Under the pieces are notes generated by a model. That model was not told where the DNA came from and ran no database searches. It worked only from the letters and a program-made list of their open reading frames with translations. Made by a program: the position numbers and the translations under genes. Shown here piece by piece: positions 16,943 to 25,414 of a DNA stretch of 64,000 nt. The DNA is taken from contig JAJEDN010000044.1 in NCBI GenBank assembly GCA_022821495.1, forward strand, positions 1 through 64,000, written 5' to 3'. Numbering within the stretch: the first letter of the stretch is position 1; every line of letters begins with the position of its first letter. The DNA comes from Candidatus Poribacteria bacterium. GTDB taxonomy: Bacteria; Poribacteria; WGA-4E; WGA-3G.

Positions 16943-17791
16943 TCAAGTCGCTTCAGACTCACTCTGTTGTAAAGCGCGGAAGTACAGCACCGTACCGACG
17001 AGCACTATCCCCATCAACATAAACGAGAGCGCGGAACCGAAGGGCCAATCCCGTGCTGTTTTAAATTGCCGTTCAATCACGTTACCGATATAACTCACTT
17101 TTCCTCCACCAAGGAGATCCGGTGTTAGAAACGCTCCCACTGTCGGAATAAAAACCAACATCGATCCAGCGAGGATACCGGGCAGGCTCAGTGGTACCGT
17201 TACGTGCCAGAAAGCACGCCGTGGTGACGCGCCTAAGTCCTGTGCTGCTTCCAGCAGGGACATATCTAATTGTTCCAATGCTGCATACAACGGGAGTATC
17301 ATAAACGGTAGGTAGCCATACACAAGTCCGATCTGCACTGCGAGTGGCGTGTTCAACAACTCTAACGGTCCCCAGTTTGGAAACACGACTCCCAAGAGGT
17401 TATTCAAAATTCCTTCTGTCCGTAAAATCAGTATCCACGCGTAGGTTCGGATGAGGAAATTCGTCCAGAACGGGACAACGACGAGCAGTAATAAGATGTT
17501 TCGGTGTTTCGGTTTGTAGCGTGCGAGATAGTAGGCGAAGGGGTAACCAAGCAGCAGGCAGGCAGCAGTGCAGACTAACGCTGTTGACACGGAACGCCAG
17601 AGGATGCCGAGATAGAGTCCATCGAACAGGCGTTCATAGTTTTCGAGTGTGAAAATCCACCGCACGCCACCGTACGTCCCGCGCTCTATAAAACTATAGA
17701 TAAACACCGACACCAGTGGCAGCAAAAAGAAACAGATAAGCCAAAAAACAACTGGAAAGAGGAGGATTAAGAGATGATAATTACGACGCAT
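16943..17791 (-). CDS. PotB-like ABC transporter permease
   Basis: A 282-residue inner-membrane permease with about six transmembrane segments. The EAA-type loop LEAAQDLGASPRRAFWHVTV is near residue 190 and the N-terminal hydrophobic segment is typical of PotB. It is the first gene of the pair with the PotC-like permease. ATG 17791 is used; a TTG at 17830 would add 13 polar residues. Neither start has a clear ribosome binding site, so the exact N terminus is uncertain. Confidence 0.85.
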   Translation of the reverse strand: MRRNYHLLILLFPVVFWLICFFLLPLVSVFIYSFIERGTYGGVRWIFTLENYERLFDGLYLGILWRSVSTALVCTAACLLLGYPFAYYLARYKPKHRNILLLLVVVPFWTNFLIRTYAWILILRTEGILNNLLGVVFPNWGPLELLNTPLAVQIGLVYGYLPFMILPLYAALEQLDMSLLEAAQDLGASPRRAFWHVTVPLSLPGILAGSMLVFIPTVGAFLTPDLLGGGKVSYIGNVIERQFKTARDWPFGSALSFMLMGIVLVGTVLYFRALQQSESEAT

Positions 17792-18113
17792 ATTTGTTAT
17801 TGAATTTGAAGTGCCGCTGCGATTCTTCAAATAGGCTGTTGATAACTGGGTTGTCTATGTTAACTCTTAACATCTGGATACCCTCGTTCTGTGCATCTTA
17901 TACCATTTCTAAATAAACGCCTGTCATTTAAAAAAAACGGGAAACTCACAGCAAGGCAATTCTGCGGCGTACTTGAAGAAACACTTTCTTCGCATTGGAT
18001 TTTAGCGTTTGCCAAAACCCCAAATGCGAAGTGCATTATTGCGCGTCTTATATGTGGATGTCTCATAGCGTTTCAAAACCTCTATAATGCAACTTTATTT
18101 TTAAAATTTGGTA
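17792..18113. other. Intergenic stretch, no feature found
   Basis: This is about 320 bp between two minus-strand genes. Short open frames occur on both strands but show no ribosome binding site or family signature. No clear hairpin or repeat was seen. Confidence 0.5.
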
Positions 18114-18560
18114 TTAGGCATGTCGATTCTTTAATTCAATTATGGTTGTCAAGATACGACAGAACTCTTGGCATTCATAGATTTCTTGGATATCATCTTC
18201 GTTATAGGTCCCTGTTTCGCGGGAATTTTTGAAGTAGGTGAGGGCAGTTTTGAAATCTGCTATTGCCTCTGCAATCGTTATGTGATCTCTATCTGGAATT
18301 TTACCTTCATAATTGTTCTCGGCCCAGGCTTGAATATCACCAAAATTCCGAAAAGGAATGGGTGGGGACACCGTAATTGCAATGCGTTTCCACTCCCGGG
18401 CTGCAAACAGAGAAATGCAATTTTCATTGGTATATGCGGTTTGATTGGCTTCAAGGAATTCCACAGCAATTTCAAGATCATCAATAATCCCGTCTAACAT
18501 GATGGATGCCGCAGTCACATTCCATGTCCGTTCTGGCATGTGTATATCTTTTTGCTGCAT
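18114..18560 (-). CDS. Unknown protein downstream of ATPase-PIN pair
   Basis: A 148-residue protein, acidic and mostly helical, without signal peptide or membrane segment. It begins after a clear AGGAG, 35 bp beyond the stop of the PIN gene and on the same strand, so it is probably the third gene of that operon. The middle holds SPPIPFRNFGDIQAW and a run of charged helices follows (AIADFKTALTYFKNS, EDDIQEIYECQEFC). No family is recognised. It could be an immunity or accessory protein of the ATPase-nuclease module or an unrelated neighbour. Confidence 0.65.
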   Translation of the reverse strand: MQQKDIHMPERTWNVTAASIMLDGIIDDLEIAVEFLEANQTAYTNENCISLFAAREWKRIAITVSPPIPFRNFGDIQAWAENNYEGKIPDRDHITIAEAIADFKTALTYFKNSRETGTYNEDDIQEIYECQEFCRILTTIIELKNRHA

Positions 18561-18595
18561 AATATTTCTCCTGCTGTACTCTGTTATTTAAAGCG

Positions 18596-19114
18596 TTACC
18601 GGTTATCCTCACAGATAGAATCAACTTGGACACCGTGGGCTGCAAGTGCATCGCGAAATTCCTCCCAGCCACTGTCCTCTGCTTTTAGGATCGGTGCCTC
18701 TTGTCCGTTATTACGTTGGTATGCGAGGGCAACCGCAACAAATTTCCGATCCTTTTTATGAAAATTCTTTAGCGAGACATCGTCATTAGGAAATTCTTCA
18801 AAATCGGTACCATTCTCAGCCAACGGCGTAATACGCTCCCTGATAACCTTCCCTTGCTCTCCACCCTGTCTCCACATTATTCTCACCAGCTCTTGCCAGA
18901 ACCGGTCTCCAAATCCGCGTCCTTTTGCATTCAAATTATTCTTATACTCCTGAATTATGCGTTTCTTATCATCAAGAAGTATTTTCTCAGATCCTCGGAG
19001 AATCTCGGTAAGTCGTGCGCGACAGAGGACGACACATTTTTCGGTTGTCTGTGGCGCAGCTGCTTTTCCATTTGCAACCACTAACACGTTCGTATCAATA
19101 ATAACAGCGTTCAT
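18596..19114 (-). CDS. PIN-domain-like nuclease
   Basis: A 172-residue protein opening with IIDTNVLVVANG, the first strand of PIN domains with the acidic residue Asp7. Further candidate metal ligands are Asp48/Asp49, Asp122 in KKDRKFVAVALA and Asp147 in KAEDSGW. PIN domains are Mg/Mn-dependent RNases, common as toxins and in defence. The ATG overlaps the TAA of the AAA ATPase gene (TAATG), so the two products are made together. The pairing of a DUF3696-like ATPase with a PIN protein suggests a nuclease gated by the ATPase. Confidence 0.75.
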   Translation of the reverse strand: MNAVIIDTNVLVVANGKAAAPQTTEKCVVLCRARLTEILRGSEKILLDDKKRIIQEYKNNLNAKGRGFGDRFWQELVRIMWRQGGEQGKVIRERITPLAENGTDFEEFPNDDVSLKNFHKKDRKFVAVALAYQRNNGQEAPILKAEDSGWEEFRDALAAHGVQVDSICEDNR

Positions 19115-20409
19115 TAACCCTCCGGATCCTGTTCGGTTATTTGTTCAACCTGCTTGTCTGTCATGGCAAACATATCGCCCATTACATCGCCAAAGAAATT
19201 ATCAGGCCAGTTCTTGATCTCCCCAAATTCGTCTACTTCTAACCGTTCAACGGTAGAAACGCCGCTGGCGTTCCGACAGAAATGGAGGGCGACATCATCC
19301 TGACCTATCTGCTTCTCTGCAACCCGTCGTTGCAATCTCGTTAAGAGATGTTCGCTGTGACTCTCCACCAGAATCTGCAGATTCCGTTCCTTGATAACTT
19401 CTAAAAATAGATCAGCAAGATCGGCTTGGGCCTTCGGATGCAAATGGACACCGGGCTGTTCTAAAATCAATGTTGAACCCTCCGGCACATAGCAGCAATG
19501 CACCAATAACGGAAACAGATCGGCAACGCCGTGTCCCATGTCCGCTAACGTGACTTTGGCACTGTTTGGGCTCTTTTGGATGCGTACTTCGTAATTGTTA
19601 TCGGATAGACTACCGATCGGGCCAAGCCAAAAAAAGTGAGCGAGTCCCAACTTTTGAAGCCATTTAGATATCCGCTTCTCAATTGAGATGCCTTCTCCAT
19701 TGTGAGAAGTTGTTAATTGCCTCACACGTGCTGAGAGGAGAGCGTCAATGGCTTCATTCCCCCACAAGTCTATCTCCTTCGGATGTGTTCTTTCCCAATG
19801 ATAGGAACGCTGCGGGTGAACACGGGTCGGACCAAGATAATAAACATGCGAAAATAGTTCCTCAAATGCAAATGTAAATCCGGTTAGAACTTTAGGTGCG
19901 TTAGAATCCTCGGATGACGGTAGACCATAGCAGTTTTGGACCTGGAGCGGTATTGGGTTTCGATCATTAACGAAAAGATTATTATCCTCCCAAACCACTC
20001 TCACACGACTAGTTAAACTATTGTACCGAAAATCCTTAATAACCTGATTTCCCTCAACTTCTCGTATAACAGTGTCAAAAGAAAAATTGATCGCTTGTCC
20101 CTGAGTAGTAACAACAAAATTATAAGGAACAGTGTGACTGAGTTTGCAACTCAGACCTAAGTACAGTTCATTACGTACTTCATGCCCATGAATCACCTCT
20201 TGAAAATTGCCAAGATTGACAAGCGAATCTTCGTCACCAAAGAAGAGAACTTCCTCTTTCCCAATAGTCTGCTTAAGCAGTAACAGCATCTGCAGCAAAC
20301 TACTCTTGCCAGAACTATTTGTTCCGAAAAAACCAGTCAATGGTGCAAGTTTCACTATGTCGCTATCTTGCCAAGATTTGAAGTTTTTCACCCGTATATG
20401 CGTAATCAT
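19114..20409 (-). CDS. AAA ATPase, OLD/DUF3696-like
   Basis: A 431-residue ABC-like ATPase of the AAA_15/AAA_21 kind. Walker A is GTNSSGKS at residues 29-36. A degenerate signature LADMGHGVADLFPLL is at 288-302, Walker B is LILEQPGVHLHP at 314-325 and the H-loop region is VESHSEHLL at 348-356. There is no C-terminal TOPRIM nuclease as in OLD; a separate PIN protein follows in the operon and may supply nuclease activity. The Walker B end reads EQPG, where relatives usually carry EQPE. GGAGG precedes ATG 20409 and a promoter is visible at 20433-20461. Confidence 0.85.
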   Translation of the reverse strand: MITHIRVKNFKSWQDSDIVKLAPLTGFFGTNSSGKSSLLQMLLLLKQTIGKEEVLFFGDEDSLVNLGNFQEVIHGHEVRNELYLGLSCKLSHTVPYNFVVTTQGQAINFSFDTVIREVEGNQVIKDFRYNSLTSRVRVVWEDNNLFVNDRNPIPLQVQNCYGLPSSEDSNAPKVLTGFTFAFEELFSHVYYLGPTRVHPQRSYHWERTHPKEIDLWGNEAIDALLSARVRQLTTSHNGEGISIEKRISKWLQKLGLAHFFWLGPIGSLSDNNYEVRIQKSPNSAKVTLADMGHGVADLFPLLVHCCYVPEGSTLILEQPGVHLHPKAQADLADLFLEVIKERNLQILVESHSEHLLTRLQRRVAEKQIGQDDVALHFCRNASGVSTVERLEVDEFGEIKNWPDNFFGDVMGDMFAMTDKQVEQITEQDPEG

Positions 20410-20432
20410 TTCTCTGCCTCCATGTTAACCCT

Positions 20433-20461
20433 ATTATACGCATTTTCATACGAAAACGCAA
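20433..20461 (-). promoter_or_regulatory. Promoter of the ATPase-PIN operon
   Basis: Read on the minus strand, TTGCGT (20456-20461) and TATAAT (20433-20438) are 17 bp apart, giving a sigma-70-like promoter with a perfect -10 box. It lies about 25 bp upstream of the ATPase start codon. Confidence 0.7.
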
Positions 20462-20534
20462 CGAAAACCTGAACAACAGCCAGAGTCATTTAGTTTTAAG
20501 GAATTGTTGGGTTTCGCGCTTTTTTCTTCATCCG

Positions 20535-21410
20535 GTGCGATTAGGAAATCGAACCATAGGTGTCAATTTAAGAAAAAATAGCCGCCTCTGCCCCAGACCC
20601 AGTAGGGACGGTTTTGCAGCCACCTCGCCCAAAGGCAACCCACATTTTTTCTCTGACTCCCACAAATCCCGTCCCAAACAACGCAAAAAATGCACAAAAA
20701 TTGAATATACATTAAAAAACAATAGAATCGCAATAGGGTGAGGCATTTTCTGTTTGATGACCCCGAAATACCGTCGTATAATTAACACGTGATTTAGAAT
20801 GCAACGCCAGCGGTGAGCAATGCTTCCTAAAAACGAACGATCCAAATAGAAAGGATAAATTTCAGTAAAAAAACGCGAATTCACGTCACATTTCCAGGCA
20901 CCACGCGGGTTCTGCACGTCACATGTGACGTTACAAACGTCACATTTACGTCACATTTAACCAAAATCGAAAAATCGCGCGGTGATCGCACCTATAGCGG
21001 TGTCTTCGGATTTCGAGATGCCACCTATGTCATCGCACGCTCTGAATCTAAACCGACAGCCCCTAAAAATATGACGCAGATTTTTGCGTACAAAAAAAAT
21101 TAGGGTGTCTTCTCCGGTGCGGACACCTTGAAGGATCCAAAGTTTCTGATCAAAGTCCGGTTCGGTTAGGAAACCGAACCTACCGGAACTGGGTCGGAGA
21201 CAGTTATTTTTTCTAAAATTGACACTTATGGTTCGGTTTTGCGGTGTACGCACCGTTTAGCAAAGGCTGCCTCTAAAGGTTTTTGCTGAGAGTCTTTGGT
21301 AGGGTATTTCTGCGGATTTCCCCTCGGAAACCGCATCTACCAACACGGGGATATTCAACGTATAACTTTTTTTAAATTGACACTTATGGTCCGGTTAGGA
21401 AACCACACCG
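20535..21410. repeat. Gene-poor region with inverted and direct repeats
   Basis: The 1.18-kb gap 20410-21594 holds no convincing gene; two minus-strand frames there consist of repeat sequence. A roughly 70-bp unit at 20546-20615 is present inverted at 21166-21240. Shared parts read GAACCATA(G/A)GTGTCAATTT, AGAAAAAATA and GACCCAGT. A third, partial copy lies at 21365-21393 in the same direction as the second. Each unit is next to a palindrome of the form GGTTAGGAAACC (20541, 21165, 21392). The layout resembles decayed palindromic mobile elements. Confidence 0.6.
20883..20956. repeat. Cluster of ACGTCACAT repeats
   Basis: ACGTCACAT occurs at 20883-20891, 20916-20924, 20937-20945 and 20948-20956, with an inverted copy forming the perfect palindrome ACGTCACATGTGACGT at 20916-20931. 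Such clusters can be binding sites for a dimeric regulator. No gene starts within 450 bp upstream or 600 bp downstream, so a target is not evident. Confidence 0.6.
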
Positions 21411-21505
21411 CGCCTAGGTAGAAAACCGAGAACTAAATCTTCCTGTTAAGTGTTCAGATCCGCTGAAAACCGATGACCAATAACTCAAAACTAATCAATT
21501 TTTAT

Positions 21506-21534
21506 TTGATTCCAAATATAAAATGAGATAAACT
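21506..21534 (+). promoter_or_regulatory. Possible promoter upstream of 21595 gene
   Basis: TTGATT (21506-21511) and TAAACT (21529-21534) are 17 bp apart in an AT-rich stretch about 60 bp before the TTG start at 21595. It is a moderate match only. Confidence 0.35.
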
Positions 21535-21594
21535 ATTTTTGTATCTCGCCTTGATGTACCAAGGACCAAAACACAACTCAAAAGGAGACACACA

Positions 21595-21858
21595 TTGGAA
21601 AAGATTCGCGAACTGATTACGCTCTTAGAATCCGGCGTTGAAGATTATGACGAGCAGATGAAGATCCTACAGACAGAACGGTTGAAATACATCCGTCTCT
21701 CTATGACAGAGGGGTTCGGTTCAGAAGAAGGCGATTCTAAGGAGTCGTGGCTGCTTCACCTTAAGCAGCTTGAGGATTCACTGGCACTTCGACTTAAAAG
21801 CATACGACAGGCAATCGTGGAAACCGCACGAGATCTTCAGAAAGAGGAAAGTAAATGA
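21595..21858 (+). CDS. Small coiled-coil protein, unknown function
   Basis: An 87-residue, highly charged, helical protein. The start is TTG 21595, supported by AAGGAGA eight bases upstream; no ATG serves the frame near there. It has no signal peptide, so it is presumably cytosolic. Its last codons overlap the next gene (ATGA at 21855-21858), a sign of translational coupling with the giant TPR/FG-GAP protein. No family is recognised. Confidence 0.7.
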   Translation: MEKIRELITLLESGVEDYDEQMKILQTERLKYIRLSMTEGFGSEEGDSKESWLLHLKQLEDSLALRLKSIRQAIVETARDLQKEESK

Positions 21859-24800
21859 TATTGAGATTCACGTCTCCCAGTATAGGAAAATGTTCGATAT
21901 GCGTGCTGCTATTGGTATGTGGCTTTGCTGCCCTAACAACAGATGCGCAAGAACTGAACAGTACCCAGATCATTGAAACCGCGATCCGACATCAGAATTT
22001 AGGGTTGGCATATCTCGAAGAATCACAACCTTCAAAGGCAGTCGAAGCGTTTAGCGCGCTTATCGAACTGTTGCCTGACGCAGCCATCGGCTATGGCAAT
22101 CTCGCTGTCGCACACCTGCGTTTACAGCAGGCAACTGCTGCCGAAGAAGCGGTAAAGCTTGGCATTGCAGTCGCACCGATGGATAGCCAGTTACACTTCA
22201 TCTTATCCGAGGTTTATCAATTGCAGGGGCAAACTGATTTGGCGGTGGCGGCGATGCAGGAAGCCGTGCGATTGGATCCGGATGAATTGGAGTTTCGCTA
22301 CAAATTGGTTCGGCACTATCTCGGTCAACGAAACAACCCAGAAGCACAGCAAGAGGCGGTTCGGCATCTTCAGGAACTTCATGCCCGCTCGCCTGTTAAT
22401 ATCGTTGTGCTGATGAAGTTGACACTCGGATTATTAGGACAAGAGCAGCTTGATGCTGCCGGAAATCTCTGTCAGGAACTACGCGTCCTTTTAGGCGATA
22501 CCGATGCAGAAAAACTCGGTTATCTCACACAAGGGATAGCGGCAATAGAGAAAGGCGATCTAAAACTAGCGATACGCAATATCCGAATTTTTGAGAACTT
22601 GCATCGAGCGAGTCCGCGCTATCAGCAGGGTATCGGTGAATTGGTGACCGACATCCTTGGGCACCCGATAGAGGCGTTCAGTACGGGGTTTAGGGCGCGA
22701 ATGATTGCTAAAGAGAGTCCACCGATTGAAGTAGAATTTGTGGACGTTACCGAACAACTCGGACTCGCCAATATAAATCCACCTGCAGATTTCAAAACCC
22801 CCGTTGCTGTATTTCTTATGGACCACAATAACGATGGAAATCTTGATCTGTCTACAGTATCAAACGGCATGATGTTGTATCGGAATATAGGCGATGCGTT
22901 TGTGTCTGCTGATACGTTTGTCTCGGAAGAAAAACACCATTATGTCGTTGCAGTCGCAGATTTGGACAAAGATGGTATACAGGATTTCCTACTGCAAACG
23001 CCTCACGTCGGGATAATTCAGTACCAGCCGGTTGACGAGAATTTCAATGTCTTCAACCTCGTTGCGCACGATCCAGCAGTCGTGCAAACAGGTGTGCTTC
23101 TCCCTGTCGATTTTGACCACGACGGCGATCTGGATCTCTTTTCAGGACGCACCGACATCGCGATGTATCGAAATAATAGCATGGATCAGAATGAAAATGT
23201 CGAACCGTTTACGGATGTTAGCGAACAGACCTTTGTGGACGTAAGTGTGCCACACCCCGCGCCTGCCGAAGCATTCTCCGCTGATTTTGATGATGACGGC
23301 GATATAGACATCTTTGTTACACACCGCGAAATGGGATGCACGCTTTACGATAACCTCCGCCAAGGCAAACTCCGTGCGATTGCTGATGAGACAGGGATCT
23401 CGCAAGATGTGCGTTATACCGCAGCTGCCGTTGGTGATTACGACAATGACGGTAATATTGATATTTTCTTAGCGACAGTAGATCAGATCTATCTTTATCT
23501 TAATAGAGGCGATGGGAGTTTTATGAGCGATCCACGTTTAGAGGCAGGTGTCCGTGATTTGTCTCCTGTCCTATTGAAAAACATAGATTACGATAACGAT
23601 GGATTTGTTGACCTTTGGGTGAGTGGTAAGGATGGGATGTTCCTATTTCGGAACGATGGGACTGGACAATTTATGGAACCGTATCCGCTCATAGAAACCG
23701 TCACACCCACAGAGGGTGCGGTCCTCCACAACGCAACTGCTGGGGCAGTGGGTGATTACGACAATGACGGTGATCTCGACATCTTTTTTATCAATGGCAA
23801 AGGAGAACTCCGCGCATTGCAAAACAATGGCGGAAATAAAAACAACTGGATACAGGTGCGGTTAGAAGGTATCACGACTGGGAACAACAAGGTCAATAGA
23901 GACGGTATCGGCTCGAAATTGGAGGTGAAAGTCGGTGATCTGTATCAGTTACAATATGTATCCGAGCCGGTCACCCATTTCGGGTTGGGCGCATTCGACG
24001 CTGCAGATGTCGTGCGGGTTGTCTGGACGAACGGTGTACCGCAGAACATCGTTGAGCCACAGGCGAAACAACGGATTCTGGAGAAACAGATACTGAAAGG
24101 TTCCTGCCCGTTCCTATACGTCTATGATGGTGAGCAATATCAATTCGTCACCGATCTGCTTTGGCGTGCACCTTTGGGGCTCGTCACCTCAATGGGTTTC
24201 GTCGCGCCTGATGAAACAAAGGATTTCATAAAAATACCCAGGACACAGATACAACCGAAATCTGGCAAGTATTCGATTCAGATTACAGAAGAATTGTGGG
24301 AAACCGCTTACTTTGACGAAGTGAAACTGATAGCCGTCGATCACCCAGTAGACACCGACATCTTCGTAAACGAGCAATACACACCACCGCCTTTTGCAGA
24401 ATTCAAGGTCTATGGTGTTGCTGAGAAACTGCATCCGAAATCTGCGGTCAATCATCGCGGTGAAGATGTGTCGGATGCGTTGAAAACGTTTGATTACCGA
24501 TACGCCGTTGAACATGCACCCGGTCCTTACCAAGGCGTTGTCGAACCGCATGCGATAGTTCTTGACCTTGGCACTGTTCCGAATGACGTACCTGTGACGC
24601 TATTTCTGAGTGGATGGATTTTTCCAACGGATACCAGTATTAACGTTGCCCTGTTCCAAAACCCCGAAATCAACCCAAGTTTTCCATCGGTTGCTGTGAA
24701 GGATGAGACTGGCGAATGGAAAACCGTTATTGATATGATCGGACTTCCTGCTGGTAAAAACAAGACGATTACGGTTGATTTGACGGGCAAATTCCTGTCG

Positions 24801-25385
24801 GATGACCGGCGCGTTCGGATTGAGACCGATATGCAGATTTATTGGGACGCAGCGTTTTTCACTGTTGGCACACAAGAGGTACCGATAGAGATGACGACCT
24901 TGAATCCAGACAGCGCGGATTTGCACTATCGCGGCTTTTCTGAGATGTATCGTCCGAATCCACATGCGCCACACCTCTTTGATTACCAAAAGGTGACAAC
25001 AGATGCACAGTGGCGTGATCTTGCAGGCTACTACACGCGTTATGGCGATGTCAATCCTTTATTACAAGAAGTAGATGATATGTACGTTATCCTCAATGCG
25101 GGGGATGAAATTACAGTGGAATTTGATGCGTCGCGACTGCCGGTATTAAAGCCGGGATGGGTGCGGGATTTTATTCTCTATAGCGATGGTTGGGACAAAG
25201 ATGGCGATATCAATACGCTCACATCACAGACGGTTGAACCGCTGCCGTTCCACGGGATGTCCGCCTATCCGTATCCAGATACCGAACACTATCCAGATGG
25301 CGAAGCGCACCGACGGTATCGGCTTGAATACAACACACGGCGCATAGAACACCGTTTACCGCCGTTGCCCAGCAATACACAGTAA
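21855..25385 (+). CDS. Exported TPR, FG-GAP/VCBS and UnbV (CRTAC-like) protein
   Basis: A 1176-residue protein. A signal peptide covers about residues 1-32 (hydrophobic ICVLLLVCGFAAL, then TDAQ). TPR repeats fill about residues 40-260. An FG-GAP/VCBS propeller follows (about 285-660) with seven calcium-type loops such as DHNNDGNLD, DFDHDGDLD and DYDNDGDLD. An ASPIC/UnbV domain comes next (about 665-745; NNWIQVRLEG, DGIGSKLEV, WTNGVPQNI). The last 430 residues are beta-rich and unassigned. It is probably periplasmic, extracellular or surface-bound and calcium-stabilised. It is coupled to the small protein upstream by a 4-bp overlap. The function of this architecture is not established. Confidence 0.85.
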   Translation: MILRFTSPSIGKCSICVLLLVCGFAALTTDAQELNSTQIIETAIRHQNLGLAYLEESQPSKAVEAFSALIELLPDAAIGYGNLAVAHLRLQQATAAEEAVKLGIAVAPMDSQLHFILSEVYQLQGQTDLAVAAMQEAVRLDPDELEFRYKLVRHYLGQRNNPEAQQEAVRHLQELHARSPVNIVVLMKLTLGLLGQEQLDAAGNLCQELRVLLGDTDAEKLGYLTQGIAAIEKGDLKLAIRNIRIFENLHRASPRYQQGIGELVTDILGHPIEAFSTGFRARMIAKESPPIEVEFVDVTEQLGLANINPPADFKTPVAVFLMDHNNDGNLDLSTVSNGMMLYRNIGDAFVSADTFVSEEKHHYVVAVADLDKDGIQDFLLQTPHVGIIQYQPVDENFNVFNLVAHDPAVVQTGVLLPVDFDHDGDLDLFSGRTDIAMYRNNSMDQNENVEPFTDVSEQTFVDVSVPHPAPAEAFSADFDDDGDIDIFVTHREMGCTLYDNLRQGKLRAIADETGISQDVRYTAAAVGDYDNDGNIDIFLATVDQIYLYLNRGDGSFMSDPRLEAGVRDLSPVLLKNIDYDNDGFVDLWVSGKDGMFLFRNDGTGQFMEPYPLIETVTPTEGAVLHNATAGAVGDYDNDGDLDIFFINGKGELRALQNNGGNKNNWIQVRLEGITTGNNKVNRDGIGSKLEVKVGDLYQLQYVSEPVTHFGLGAFDAADVVRVVWTNGVPQNIVEPQAKQRILEKQILKGSCPFLYVYDGEQYQFVTDLLWRAPLGLVTSMGFVAPDETKDFIKIPRTQIQPKSGKYSIQITEELWETAYFDEVKLIAVDHPVDTDIFVNEQYTPPPFAEFKVYGVAEKLHPKSAVNHRGEDVSDALKTFDYRYAVEHAPGPYQGVVEPHAIVLDLGTVPNDVPVTLFLSGWIFPTDTSINVALFQNPEINPSFPSVAVKDETGEWKTVIDMIGLPAGKNKTITVDLTGKFLSDDRRVRIETDMQIYWDAAFFTVGTQEVPIEMTTLNPDSADLHYRGFSEMYRPNPHAPHLFDYQKVTTDAQWRDLAGYYTRYGDVNPLLQEVDDMYVILNAGDEITVEFDASRLPVLKPGWVRDFILYSDGWDKDGDINTLTSQTVEPLPFHGMSAYPYPDTEHYPDGEAHRRYRLEYNTRRIEHRLPPLPSNTQ

Positions 25386-25414
25386 AGGAGTAGGAATCAT
25401 TCATCAGCTATCAA

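Noticed and set aside
20528..21253. Two minus-strand open frames of 129 and 98 codons in the gap after the ATPase gene
   Set aside because: They run through inverted and palindromic repeats, have no ribosome binding site and no protein-like pattern.
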